Shown: in pieces, positions 1 through 7,409 of the stretch
Layout of the letters: every line of letters begins with the position of its first letter
How positions within the stretch are numbered: the stretch's first letter is position 1
NCBI GenBank assembly: GCA_019747705.1
Contig: JAIEQM010000045.1
Location: 1 to 34,479, forward strand
Reading direction: 5' to 3'
Length of the DNA stretch: 34,479 bases
DNA from: Chitinophagaceae bacterium
GTDB lineage: Bacteria; Bacteroidota; Bacteroidia; Chitinophagales; Chitinophagaceae
Made by a program: the position numbers and the translations under genes
Notes under the pieces: model-generated
Seen by the model: only the letters and a program-made list of their open reading frames with translations
Told to the model about the DNA's origin: nothing
The model's database searches: none

Positions 1-69
1 TAATCGCCGAAAGGCATGTTAACAAACTATCTTAAACTACTAACAAAACTGTACTAAGATTGGGGTACA

Positions 70-458
70 TCATAAAACGTATCCTTCTCCACCACGCTGA
101 AACGAAAGCTTGCAGGCAAAAGCTACAAGGTTTCCCGGAACACCTAAATAAGCTTTGTCTTTTCCTATATTAAATGGCGCACTTTCAATTAGATGCATAT
201 ACACATGATCAGCCTTTACCTCCAAACTTACAACGCCCTGAATAATGGCCGGGTTGTTTGAAATGGTTAATTTGTACACTTCCCTTGTTGGGATTTTAAG
301 CTCACTTGCCAATTGTTTTTTTGGGTTAGCTTCTTTACTTCTGCTTTTGTTAATAGTGAAATTTCAGTTGGAAAACTGTCCCCCGATTTTACATTTTGGA
401 TAGAGTTGGTCAATTTGTCTACCTCAAATTCAAGACCTCTTTCTTTTCGTTTTTTCAC
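70..458 (-). pseudogene. Decayed remnant of a small Bacteroidota hypothetical (GNAT-like) gene
   Basis: Two adjacent minus-strand frames together resemble one small protein family as I remember it from Bacteroidota genomes. The upstream piece (458 to about 312) reads ...LEFEVDKLTNSIQNV... and ends near NNW. The downstream piece (312 to 70, only a TTG start available) reads ...REVYKLTISNNPAIIQG... and LIESAPFNIGKDKAYLGVPG. Joining them needs a frame change just after an A7 run near 313-325. The usual C-terminal segment that should follow GEGYV is missing: a stop comes at once, and the neighbouring frame gives only FYDVPQS before another stop. The gene therefore seems both shifted and truncated. 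The function of the intact family is not established here; a GNAT-type fold is my impression only. Bases 1-69 hold nothing recognisable. Confidence 0.5.
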
Positions 459-501
459 ATTACGAATTTACAAAAAAATGTCTGTTTGGCAATTGTCTTT
501 G

Positions 502-2106
502 TCATTGTTGGGGAGCTAACCCACACTCCCGCATCAGCACCTCAATCACTTTATTGTAACAGGCTTTGGCACGTTTGGGTGTGCTGCCAATAGCCACCAG
601 CCCGCATTTGCCGTATTGGGAGAGCGTGGTAATTAAATGAAACATTACCCCTTCCTCGGTGGCATTGCTGAAATGTAAACCATTGCACATGGCAATATCA
701 ATTAAATCATGCGGTGTTAAGCCCTTAAAACATTCGTGGTATAAATTATCAGTGGCAAAATAATAACGCTTCTTTCCATCTTTCATATAATAGTTACCAC
801 TGTCAGCATCATAATCGCCTTCTGTTAAAAACTGCAGCATCAGGTAAGGATGCGTGGTGCCGCCCTTGCGTAAATTAATTTCAATGGCATAATGTTTCCA
901 TTCATCATTTTCTTTGGCGCTCATAAAATCAATTCCAAAACGGCCCAGCACTCCATATCGCTTTAGTTCTTCTGCCACAGCAAAGCCCTGCTTACCCAGC
1001 GCTGCTGCATATTCCACATTCGCAGGAAAATTGGCGCCGAGAAAAACCTGTCCGTCATCACCGCCCAGCACCTGGTCGTGGGTGGAGAGCACATCAATTT
1101 TTCCCAGCGGGTTAATGCGGCATTGCACAGAAGGTGATGTTTTAATGAGCGCATCAATAAACACTTCCACAATTCCTTCCATCAGTTCAAACTTTTCAAA
1201 AAAAGTTTCAAAGCTTAAGTTATCTGCCACAATCTTAAGATGGGAACGCAGGTGCTCTGCAATCCAATGCCGGGTGGTATCGTTGGCAGGAGCATCTTTA
1301 TAATAAAAAACGGCATTGCCTTCGCCACTAAAACCATCATTCATCTTTATCACGGCTTTTTGCAAATGCGGGTATCTTAATTTAAGTGTGGTTAAACAAT
1401 TGATTACTTCTTCTTTTGTTTTCACATCTTCAAAACCATCAGGCACCAGTAAGCCGCAGGTTTTAAAAATTTTGCGGCTGCTGCTCTTGGTACCCAGGAA
1501 AGAAAGCTCCGGGTCGCAGCCATATAATGGCAGTTGCAACTGCACCGCAAGCCGGCGTTCATATTCTGTAACATTAAAACAGGTAATATGCGCCGGTGCA
1601 TTTGGCAGCAAATGTTGTTTTATCCGCTGTATCAAACGGGGTCGCTCTAATATTTTTTCAGTAAGTGATTTGGCCGATGCATCATAACAACTTAGTAACG
1701 TTAACCGCTGCCGTGCATGATAGCCGGTAATACCCGGAAGCAAATGCAGATAGTAATCAATAATGCCCGGGTCAACAGCCACACTTGTTACATACACTAC
1801 GTGGGTACGGGGCATACGCAACAGCATAAGCAGGCAAAGCATCCGCTCTTCGTAAAAAAAATGACCTTTTACTTTGGAAAGTATTTCCTGGTCCAGTGTG
1901 AGGCTTGGTACCACCACCACCGTACGTTCAGCCAGTTTATCAGGAAATATTTTTTCAAACTGACGGGGAAATTGTGATTGTAATTGGGCAAATAATTCTT
2001 TTTCACGGGCAATAGCCGGCGGCTCCGTTTTACTTTGTAAAAAAGCAGATGGATATTCCGGTTCCTGTTTATTCATATAATCAAACCGGAAAAGTAAAAC
2101 AGTCAT
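502..2106 (-). CDS. ATP-grasp peptide ligase, PGM1-related
   Basis: A 534-residue soluble protein resembling the PGM1-type ATP-grasp peptide/carboxylate-amine ligases (the pheganomycin ligase is the named member). The N-terminal 200 residues form an alpha/beta region (VVVVPSLTLD at 62-72, VVYVTSVAVDP at 103-113). The ATP-grasp part follows: SFLGTKSSSRKIF near 202-214, a nucleotide-binding lysine in AVIKMNDGFSGEGN (K254), and the metal-binding strand HYAIEINLRKGGTTHP (E409, N411) after GRFGIDFM. The C-terminal region (about 440-534) fits the PGM1 C-terminal domain. Substrate is unknown; such enzymes ligate an amino group to a carboxylate using ATP. It stands alone on the minus strand with no recognisable peptide-precursor or exporter gene beside it. 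The first ATG is at 2106; a second ATG at codon 11 (2076) is an equally possible start. Confidence 0.75.
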   Translation of the reverse strand: MTVLLFRFDYMNKQEPEYPSAFLQSKTEPPAIAREKELFAQLQSQFPRQFEKIFPDKLAERTVVVVPSLTLDQEILSKVKGHFFYEERMLCLLMLLRMPRTHVVYVTSVAVDPGIIDYYLHLLPGITGYHARQRLTLLSCYDASAKSLTEKILERPRLIQRIKQHLLPNAPAHITCFNVTEYERRLAVQLQLPLYGCDPELSFLGTKSSSRKIFKTCGLLVPDGFEDVKTKEEVINCLTTLKLRYPHLQKAVIKMNDGFSGEGNAVFYYKDAPANDTTRHWIAEHLRSHLKIVADNLSFETFFEKFELMEGIVEVFIDALIKTSPSVQCRINPLGKIDVLSTHDQVLGGDDGQVFLGANFPANVEYAAALGKQGFAVAEELKRYGVLGRFGIDFMSAKENDEWKHYAIEINLRKGGTTHPYLMLQFLTEGDYDADSGNYYMKDGKKRYYFATDNLYHECFKGLTPHDLIDIAMCNGLHFSNATEEGVMFHLITTLSQYGKCGLVAIGSTPKRAKACYNKVIEVLMRECGLAPQQ

Positions 2107-2414
2107 GCGCTTTGAGGGATGATGATAATCAGCACTGAAAGTGATTGAAATAATTTACCATAAGTGTTTTAGAAAAAGATGAAAAACGGAAAACGCAGTG
2201 CGGAATCTGTTCTACAAAGAGGCTCCCTGATAAATAAAATATCTGTCGGTTCTCTTTGCAGAAAATTTATTCAAACCGTTTTTCTGATTTGACAGCGGTT
2301 CGTTTTTTTACCGGCCGGTTCCTGCCTTTTACCGACAGGCTGCTGTTGTCAGCCTCCCGGCTATTGACCTGCACCTGATGCTAATTTAGATTTGTGTTAT
2401 AAAACGAAATCAAA
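2107..2414. other. Divergent intergenic region with two hairpins
   Basis: This spacer lies between the divergent ligase and LiaF-like genes and has no coding signal. It holds an inverted repeat at 2210-2263 (arms CAAAGAG/CTCTTTG extended by near-matching TTCT/AGAA, with a loop of about 30 bases). A compact hairpin lies at 2337-2355 (AGGCTG, 7-base loop, CAGCCT), just upstream of the probable promoter of the LiaF-like gene. The second could be an operator or part of a terminator; I cannot tell which. Confidence 0.4.
2364..2394 (+). promoter_or_regulatory. Probable Bacteroidota-type promoter for the LiaF-like gene
   Basis: TTG at 2364-2366 is followed after 20 bases by TAGATTTG at 2387-2394. 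This fits the Bacteroidota -33 TTG / -7 TAnnTTTG pattern, and the start codon of the LiaF-like gene is 20 bases further on. A compact hairpin immediately upstream (2337-2355) could be involved in control. The match is by eye only. Confidence 0.5.
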
Positions 2415-3188
2415 ATGACAAACGAACCATTTAAACGAAAAGAAAGAATCTTAAATGAACGTATCCTGCTCGGGGTAATTGTAATAGCTGCTGCCGTGCT
2501 CTTATTGCTGCGCAATATCGGTTTTCCTTTTCCGGATTTTTTATTTACATGGCCTATGATTTTAATTGTTGTTGGTTTAATTAGCGGTGTGCGTCATGGT
2601 TTTAAAAATAACGGTTGGTGGATACTCATGGCTATTGGTGGTTTCTTTTTGTTTTCCCGTGAAATGCCGGATATGGGAATAGAACGCTTTTTCTGGCCCC
2701 TGTTAATTTTTGCAATTGGTATATCCATTATTACAGGGCGTGGAAGGTGGCGCAGGAGTAAAAATTATTCAGGAATATTTGGTGATGATCGTACGAAAGA
2801 CCGGTACAACGATTCAACCACAATGGAAGCGGAAACAAAAAAGGAACATAAAGATGATGTAATTGATTCCGCAGCCATTTTTGGTTCTGTAAAAAAGAAT
2901 ATGTATTCCAAAAATTTTAAAGGCGGCGAATCTGTAACCGTATTTGGAGGCTCAGAAATAAATTTGATGAATGCTGATTTTACAGGCGAAGTAAAACTGG
3001 AAGTTGTGAATATTTTTGGCGGCACCACATTGTATGTACCTGCCCATTGGCAAATACGCAGTGAGGTGGCAGCTATACTCGGCGCCATTGAAGATAAACG
3101 CCGGGAACCTGCTGCTGTGCAAGTGGATAAGGTACTGATACTGGAAGGCACGGTAATACTGGGCGGTATTGATATTAAGAGTGCGTAA
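2415..3188 (+). CDS. LiaF-like membrane protein (LiaI/LiaF TM region plus cell-wall-active antibiotic response domain)
   Basis: A 257-residue protein with four closely spaced hydrophobic segments in its N-terminal half (about residues 16-35, 40-58, 66-81 and 88-106), as in the LiaI/LiaF-type transmembrane region. A charged linker (112-145) leads to a C-terminal beta-rich domain from about 150 with repeated strands (AAIFGSVKKNM, VTVFGGSEINL, VNIFGGTTLYVP, AILGAIEDKRR, GTVILGGIDIKS) typical of the LiaF C-terminal family. LiaF in Firmicutes restrains the LiaS/LiaR envelope-stress system. In Bacteroidota such proteins often sit beside LytS/LytTR systems, as here, so a sensing or modulating role for the downstream kinase is a reasonable inference. 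A promoter-like TAGATTTG lies just upstream. Confidence 0.8.
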   Translation: MTNEPFKRKERILNERILLGVIVIAAAVLLLLRNIGFPFPDFLFTWPMILIVVGLISGVRHGFKNNGWWILMAIGGFFLFSREMPDMGIERFFWPLLIFAIGISIITGRGRWRRSKNYSGIFGDDRTKDRYNDSTTMEAETKKEHKDDVIDSAAIFGSVKKNMYSKNFKGGESVTVFGGSEINLMNADFTGEVKLEVVNIFGGTTLYVPAHWQIRSEVAAILGAIEDKRREPAAVQVDKVLILEGTVILGGIDIKSA

Positions 3189-3339
3189 TGAAATGGTTAT
3201 GGAACCGGCTTATGTTTTTCATGGCGGCGTTTTTGCGTCGCACTCTTCAGGGTTCCTTTTTCAATTGTGCAACAAATAAAACAAAACCGGTTTGTATAAA
3301 AGTGTATTACACAAAACCTCAACCACTCAAACTTGTATT

Positions 3340-3738
3340 ATGAGTTTAAAAAAGAATGAACTGTGTAGTAACGCTTTTCCTTACGGAGCAAAACAGGAAA
3401 AGGCGCAAAACTGGTATCTTGTCAAACTGGTTTTTCAAATCATCTGCGGCAATGGCAATCATACGCCGCAGTTTGATGAACAGTTGCGTTTGATTGCAGC
3501 AAATAACAGCAGACGGGCCATTGAAAAAGCAAAGCAACTTGCAGCAGATGAAACTCATATTAATGATTTTGTGCAATGGAAATTTATAGCCGTTACAGAT
3601 GTGTATCCGTTTAACAAGCTGCTGGATGGCGCTGAATTATTTTCAAGAGTAACAGAGGAGGAACAGGAAGCCGCTTATCTTCATACATTGCAATTGAAAG
3701 CGAACGATACGTTGCAGCATCTCTTAATAACCCAATAA
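3340..3738 (+). CDS. DUF4288 domain-containing protein
   Basis: A soluble protein of 132 residues from the ATG at 3340. The open frame extends 16 codons further up, but that part has no family similarity and the 3340 ATG precedes the natural MSLKKNEL start. The sequence WYLVKLVFQIICGNGNHTPQFDEQ followed by RAIEKAKQLA and VQWKFIAVTDVY is characteristic of the DUF4288 family. No catalytic motif is evident and its role is unknown. It lies between the LiaF-like gene and the sensor kinase on the same strand, 151 bases after the former and 63 before the latter, so co-transcription is plausible. Low-complexity sequence just upstream (3230-3300) shows no clear promoter. Confidence 0.75.
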   Translation: MSLKKNELCSNAFPYGAKQEKAQNWYLVKLVFQIICGNGNHTPQFDEQLRLIAANNSRRAIEKAKQLAADETHINDFVQWKFIAVTDVYPFNKLLDGAELFSRVTEEEQEAAYLHTLQLKANDTLQHLLITQ

Positions 3739-3801
3739 CTCAGTAATCATTAATGTAATGATACCTTAACCATTCAATCTTTCAGCTTTTAAACCAACTC
3801 C

Positions 3802-4837
3802 ATGGCTCCATCACCGTTTCAGCCAAGGCTTTTTATGATTCCCTTCTGCATCAGTTGGTTTGTGTGGATTTGTGTGCATCAACCGGCGTTGTATTATATG
3901 GGGGTGGACTGGTTTACTGCTTTAACGGATAGTATTGTAAGCAATACACTTTTAATTTTTGTATCCATGCTGTTGTTTACCATGCTGCGTTTTTATTTGC
4001 CACGCAGCCAGGGTTTTTTGAATTTGTTCATCTGGGGGGCGGCACTCACCGCTATCTGGTTTTTTGGCAATAAGTTTTTACTGGGTATCATTATTAAAAA
4101 CAATACGGCGTATGAAACATTAATGAAACAATCCGGTCCTCTGCGTGCTGCTATTGGTTTTTTAATTAACGGTTGCAGCAGCGTGGTGGGATATGCGTAT
4201 TTTAATTTCCAGGAAACAGCCGATACGGAAAAACAAAGAAGAGATACAGAGCAGTTGAATAAAGAAGCAGAGTTGTACAAACTCCGCCAGCAACTGCAAC
4301 CGCATTTTTTATTCAATGCACTCAACTCCATCAATGCATTGATTGGTTCGCAGCCCGCACAGGCAAGAACCATGCTGCACCAACTGAGTGATTTTTTTAA
4401 GAAGCACACTAAAGAAAGAAGAACAGCAATGGGTAAAGCTGGAAGAGGAGCTGCATTCACTTCATTTGTATCTTGAAATTGAGAAAGTGCGGTTTGGAAA
4501 CCGTCTTTCAGCAAAGATGATTATTGATGAAAACTGCAGCGATGCAAAAATACCGGCCATGTTGCTGCAACCACTGGTGGAGAATGCCATTAAGTTTGGT
4601 TTGTATGATACTACAGAAGCAACCATGATTGAGTTGCAGGCAACAATGCAGGAAAACAATTTGCTGATTACAGTTGAAAACCCTTTTGATGCAGCCACCA
4701 GCAGCCCCAAAAAGGGAACGGGCTTTGGATTGAGCTCTGTGCAGCGTCGTTTGTATTTATTATTTGGAAGAAATGATTTGCTGCAAACTGACGTAAATGA
4801 AAATATTTTTGTAACAAAGGTGATGGTGCCGCAGTAA
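3802..4837 (+). pseudogene. LytS-type sensor histidine kinase, interrupted by a T7 frameshift
   Basis: Two overlapping plus-strand frames join into one kinase of about 344 residues. The first (from 3802) has four hydrophobic segments up to about residue 135, a short coiled coil (EKQRRDTEQLNKEAELYKLR), and the His_kinase motif QLQPHFLFNALNSI with H168 as the probable phospho-acceptor. The second (in frame to 4837) continues with LEEELHSLHLYLEIEKVRFG, the N-box VENAIKFGLYD and the G-box GTGFGLSSVQRRL. The frames switch at GATTTTTTTAAGAAGC (4389-4404); one base fewer restores DF(F/L)RSTLKKEEQQW. All parts of the kinase are otherwise intact, so either the T7 run is miscounted or the gene is newly broken. 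Transcript slippage on the T7 run could also restore the product. Its partner is the LytTR regulator at 5081. Confidence 0.75.
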
Positions 4838-4880
4838 AATGAGAGTCGCATTGAACAAACGTTTACAATCAATCGGGGTG

Positions 4881-4908
4881 CGTCATGTCGACGAAGGAGA
4901 CATCTCAC
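4881..4908 (+). repeat. Dispersed GTCAT...CGACGAAGGAGA...TCTC repeat unit
   Basis: This segment, CGTCATGTCGACGAAGGAGACATCTCAC, is of a type I know as a frequent dispersed intergenic repeat in Bacteroidota. It shares the GTCAT-n-CGA-n-ACGA-GGA layout with units at 32421 and 34204 in this window. It lies between the sensor kinase and its regulator, a spacer that otherwise holds no gene (4838-5080). Confidence 0.45.
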
Positions 4909-4965
4909 AAATTTGAAGAAAGATGCCATTAATCAGTCGTTTAAAAAAGTAACATGTTTAAGTTT

Positions 4966-5036
4966 ATGAGATTTCTCATTCCGCCATAAGCAATGATTAA
5001 ATTTGAAGCTATCAAAGGCGGAATTCGAAATGACGG
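4966..5036 (-). repeat. Second dispersed repeat with a nested ATTCCGCC/GGCGGAAT inverted repeat
   Basis: Read on the minus strand this begins CCGTCATTTCGAAT and ends GAGAAATCTCATA, matching the layout of the unit at 4881. Its middle contains an insert bounded by perfect 8-base arms, ATTCCGCC (4978-4985) and GGCGGAAT (5017-5024). The insert looks like one repeat nested in another, or an expanded hairpin loop. Confidence 0.4.
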
Positions 5037-5080
5037 TTTTCGGTAACGCATAACAATCCATATTTTTAGCAATCATAATA

Positions 5081-5818
5081 ATGTATAAAGTAATAATCAT
5101 AGATGATGAACCTCTTGCAGGCAGCGTGGTAAAAGAATGTTTACAGCAGCATCCGCAGTTGCAACTGGTGGAAGAATGCAGCAATGGGTTTGAAGGTGTG
5201 AAAGCCATTCAGCAGCATAACCCTCATTTGGTTTTTTTGGATGTGCAAATGCCCAAGATCACCGGTTTTGAAATGCTGGAACTGTTAGACCATCCGCCGC
5301 ATATTATTTTTACCACAGCTTTTGACGAATATGCCATGCAGGCCTTTGAAGCCAATGCCATTGATTATTTATTAAAACCTTTTTCGCAGGAGCGTTTTGA
5401 TAAAGCCATCAGCAAATGGATGGAGCTCGGCAATAAAGCACAACCCTCCAATGAAAAATTATTGCAGCAAGTGGCCAAACACCCGGCACACAGTGAAAGG
5501 GTGGTGGTAAAAACCGGAACTAAAATCAAAATTATTCCCCTTCATGAAATCCATTACCCGGAAGCAGCAGATGACTATGTAAAAATTATAACGGCAGAAG
5601 GAAGCTTTCTCAAAAAAAGCACCATGAGCTATTTTGAAAACATACCGGATGGTTCTTTATTCATTCGCACTCACCGTTCGTTTATCATTAACCTGCAGCA
5701 GGTAACAAGGATTGATCCTTATGAAAAAGAAAACCATATTGCTGTTTTAAAATCGGGGGCTAAAGTGCCGGTGAGTAAATCAGGTTATCCAAAGTTAAAA
5801 ACGATACTTGGCCTGTAA
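5081..5818 (+). CDS. LytTR-family DNA-binding response regulator
   Basis: A 245-residue regulator. The receiver domain (about 1-120) has the acidic pair D8/D9 in VIIIDDEPLA, phospho-acceptor D54 in LVFLDVQMP, the switch threonine T79 in IIFTTAFDEYA and K99 in LLKPF. The C-terminal LytTR domain (about 145-245) includes VVVKTGTKIKIIPLHEIHYPEA, SLFIRTHRSFIINLQQV and VPVSKSGYP. LytTR regulators bind promoter repeats and usually act with LytS-type kinases; the kinase at 3802-4837 is the obvious partner. The 243-base spacer between them is unusual for such pairs and is filled with dispersed repeats. Whether this system controls the LiaF-like gene cannot be seen from sequence. Confidence 0.9.
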   Translation: MYKVIIIDDEPLAGSVVKECLQQHPQLQLVEECSNGFEGVKAIQQHNPHLVFLDVQMPKITGFEMLELLDHPPHIIFTTAFDEYAMQAFEANAIDYLLKPFSQERFDKAISKWMELGNKAQPSNEKLLQQVAKHPAHSERVVVKTGTKIKIIPLHEIHYPEAADDYVKIITAEGSFLKKSTMSYFENIPDGSLFIRTHRSFIINLQQVTRIDPYEKENHIAVLKSGAKVPVSKSGYPKLKTILGL

Positions 5819-5936
5819 TATTTATTTATCAACTATTAATGAGACAACAAAACCAGCAAAAAAAATAAAAGAAACCCTTTCATAGTTAATCTATAAACTT
5901 ATATATCCTGTTGTCAAAATCATTCTATACTTACTA

Positions 5937-5971
5937 CTAACGGCTAACGGCTAAAGACTAACGACTAATTA
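5937..5971 (+). repeat. Heptanucleotide tandem repeat (CTAACGG type, five units)
   Basis: Five consecutive 7-base units read CTAACGG, CTAACGG, CTAAAGA, CTAACGA and CTAATTA. They lie in the spacer between the convergent regulator and AnmK-like genes. The surrounding sequence (5819-6006) is AT-rich with no gene. Confidence 0.75.
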
Positions 5972-6006
5972 CTCATAGCTTAATACTAAAACTGTTGCCA
6001 GTTTCT

Positions 6007-6591
6007 TTACCACTCCTGTCCAATCCATACAGCGCCGCCAATGCTGTTACGTAAAGCGCCTGTTTGCGTACGCATCATGTTATTTTCTTCTCTCCATCTT
6101 AATACTGCAAAAAAAGCAGTACATATCAAATCAAATTCATTTGCAGTAATAACCGGCAGTAAATGTTCAAACGCAATTGTTTGGTTGGTTCCTCCAAGTG
6201 CGGCATCCATCGTTTTATAATCACTTACGGTGTTAATGCCGGTAATGGCAGCTACTGCAGCGCCATCACCCAATGCATAAGCATTATTTTGAAATACATG
6301 CAGTCCCGGGCTTGCTATTAACTGCACCTGGTATTGCAATTCTTCCTGAGTAATAAATTGTAAAGCATAATTGCCAAGCAGTTTGCCATAAGCCGCATGC
6401 AGTTGTAAATAAGCATCAGCCGGCAGAGCGGAGGCATTGCTGAGTTGCTGTTTCCATTCATCATTCAACGTATAATCTCTTTTTGCCCTGAGTTCATAAG
6501 CCCAGGTTTTACCTGTTACTTCAAACTGGATAAAACCCGCCTGCACCTGCTCATTGTTTTTGTTTAAAATTCCCGCCACCCGGTACACCAT
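6007..6591 (-). CDS. Shortened, motif-poor homologue of anhydro-N-acetylmuramic acid kinase
   Basis: A 194-residue protein that resembles AnmK at both ends but is about half the usual length (roughly 360 residues). Residues 1-140 follow the AnmK N-terminal domain: VYRVAGI at the start, LHAAYGKLLG, then LGDGAAVAAITGINTVSDYKTMDAALGG (107-134). Residues 152-191 resemble the last AnmK segment, with ICTAFFAVLRWREENN and TGALRNSIGGAV. The stretch between, holding most of the C-terminal lobe, is absent. The ATP-binding signature near the start (GLMSGTSLDG in the active family) is replaced by GILNKNNEQV, and the catalytic-region ASHG is ASPG. Kinase activity is therefore unlikely; a regulatory or structural role, or slow decay, is possible. 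It is divergent from upp, with a shared 80-base promoter region. Confidence 0.65.
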   Translation of the reverse strand: MVYRVAGILNKNNEQVQAGFIQFEVTGKTWAYELRAKRDYTLNDEWKQQLSNASALPADAYLQLHAAYGKLLGNYALQFITQEELQYQVQLIASPGLHVFQNNAYALGDGAAVAAITGINTVSDYKTMDAALGGTNQTIAFEHLLPVITANEFDLICTAFFAVLRWREENNMMRTQTGALRNSIGGAVWIGQEW

Positions 6592-6596
6592 TTTAC

Positions 6597-6625
6597 TTGA
6601 TTTTACTTTTTTACTGTTAGATTTG
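6597..6625 (+). promoter_or_regulatory. Probable promoter for uracil phosphoribosyltransferase
   Basis: TTG at 6597-6599 and TAGATTTG at 6618-6625 are 18 bases apart, fitting the Bacteroidota TTG/TAnnTTTG pattern. The upp ATG is about 46 bases downstream. Confidence 0.5.
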
Positions 6626-6671
6626 TAAAAGTAAGACTTGCTGTTTTTGCAAACGTTTCAATTTGTTTTCT

Positions 6672-7322
6672 ATGGTGATTAATTTAAGCGATGAACATTC
6701 CTTAGTGAGCAACTGGGTGGCCGAGCTGAGAGATATGGATATACAAAACGACCGCATGCGGTTTCGCCGCAACCTGGAACGGATAGGCGAAGTGGCGGGC
6801 TATGAAATCAGCAAACTGCTGCCCTGGGAAGAAAAGGAAATCACCACACCGCTTGGAACTTCTTTTTGCAAAGTATTGAAACAGCAACCTGTGCTGGCTA
6901 CCATTTTACGGGCGGGCTTACCCATGCACCAGGGTTTATTGAATTACTTTGACCGGGCAGATAATGCTTTTATTTCTGCCTACCGCAAGCACAACCGGGA
7001 TGGCAGTTTTGAAGTAAGCCTGGATTATGTAAGTTGCCCATCGTTGGAAAACCGGGTAATTATTGTTGCCGACCCCATGCTGGCTACCGGCAGTTCTCTT
7101 GTAAAAACGGTTCAATATTTGCGTGATGAGGGACAGCCGGCTGAAATTCATATCGTTTGCGCCATTGCCTGTACCGTGGGTATTGAATATGTGCACCGCA
7201 ATGAACCGAAGGTGAAAATCTGGTGCGGGGCTATTGATGATGAGCTTACGGCTAAGGGTTATATCGTACCCGGCTTAGGTGATGCAGGGGATTTGGCCTT
7301 TGGAACCAAGGTGCAGATGTAA
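6672..7322 (+). CDS. upp: Uracil phosphoribosyltransferase
   Basis: This enzyme converts uracil and PRPP to UMP in pyrimidine salvage, in the cytoplasm. The protein is 216 residues from the ATG at 6672; a TTG three codons upstream is also in frame but the ATG is preferred. Family marks are the N-terminal MRFRRNLERIGEVAGYEI, the VLATILRAGLPMHQG segment, the PRPP-binding loop VIIVADPMLATGSSL, and the uracil-binding C-terminal YIVPGLGDAGDLAFGT. Length and motifs are complete. It is transcribed divergently from the AnmK-like gene, and the next gene, a PorP/SprF protein, starts 87 bases downstream. Confidence 0.93.
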   Translation: MVINLSDEHSLVSNWVAELRDMDIQNDRMRFRRNLERIGEVAGYEISKLLPWEEKEITTPLGTSFCKVLKQQPVLATILRAGLPMHQGLLNYFDRADNAFISAYRKHNRDGSFEVSLDYVSCPSLENRVIIVADPMLATGSSLVKTVQYLRDEGQPAEIHIVCAIACTVGIEYVHRNEPKVKIWCGAIDDELTAKGYIVPGLGDAGDLAFGTKVQM

Positions 7323-7409
7323 TAAACCAATATCCGGAACGTTTGTTATAAAAATATGCGAAACAGCAACCAGCAGCAAAAAACCGTCTAACCAAAATAA
7401 GTGCCCCTG

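Noticed and set aside
4389..4404. Programmed -1 ribosomal frameshift at T TTT TTA in the kinase
   Set aside because: Joining the two parts needs a +1 (or -2) change, not -1, and no downstream structure was evident.
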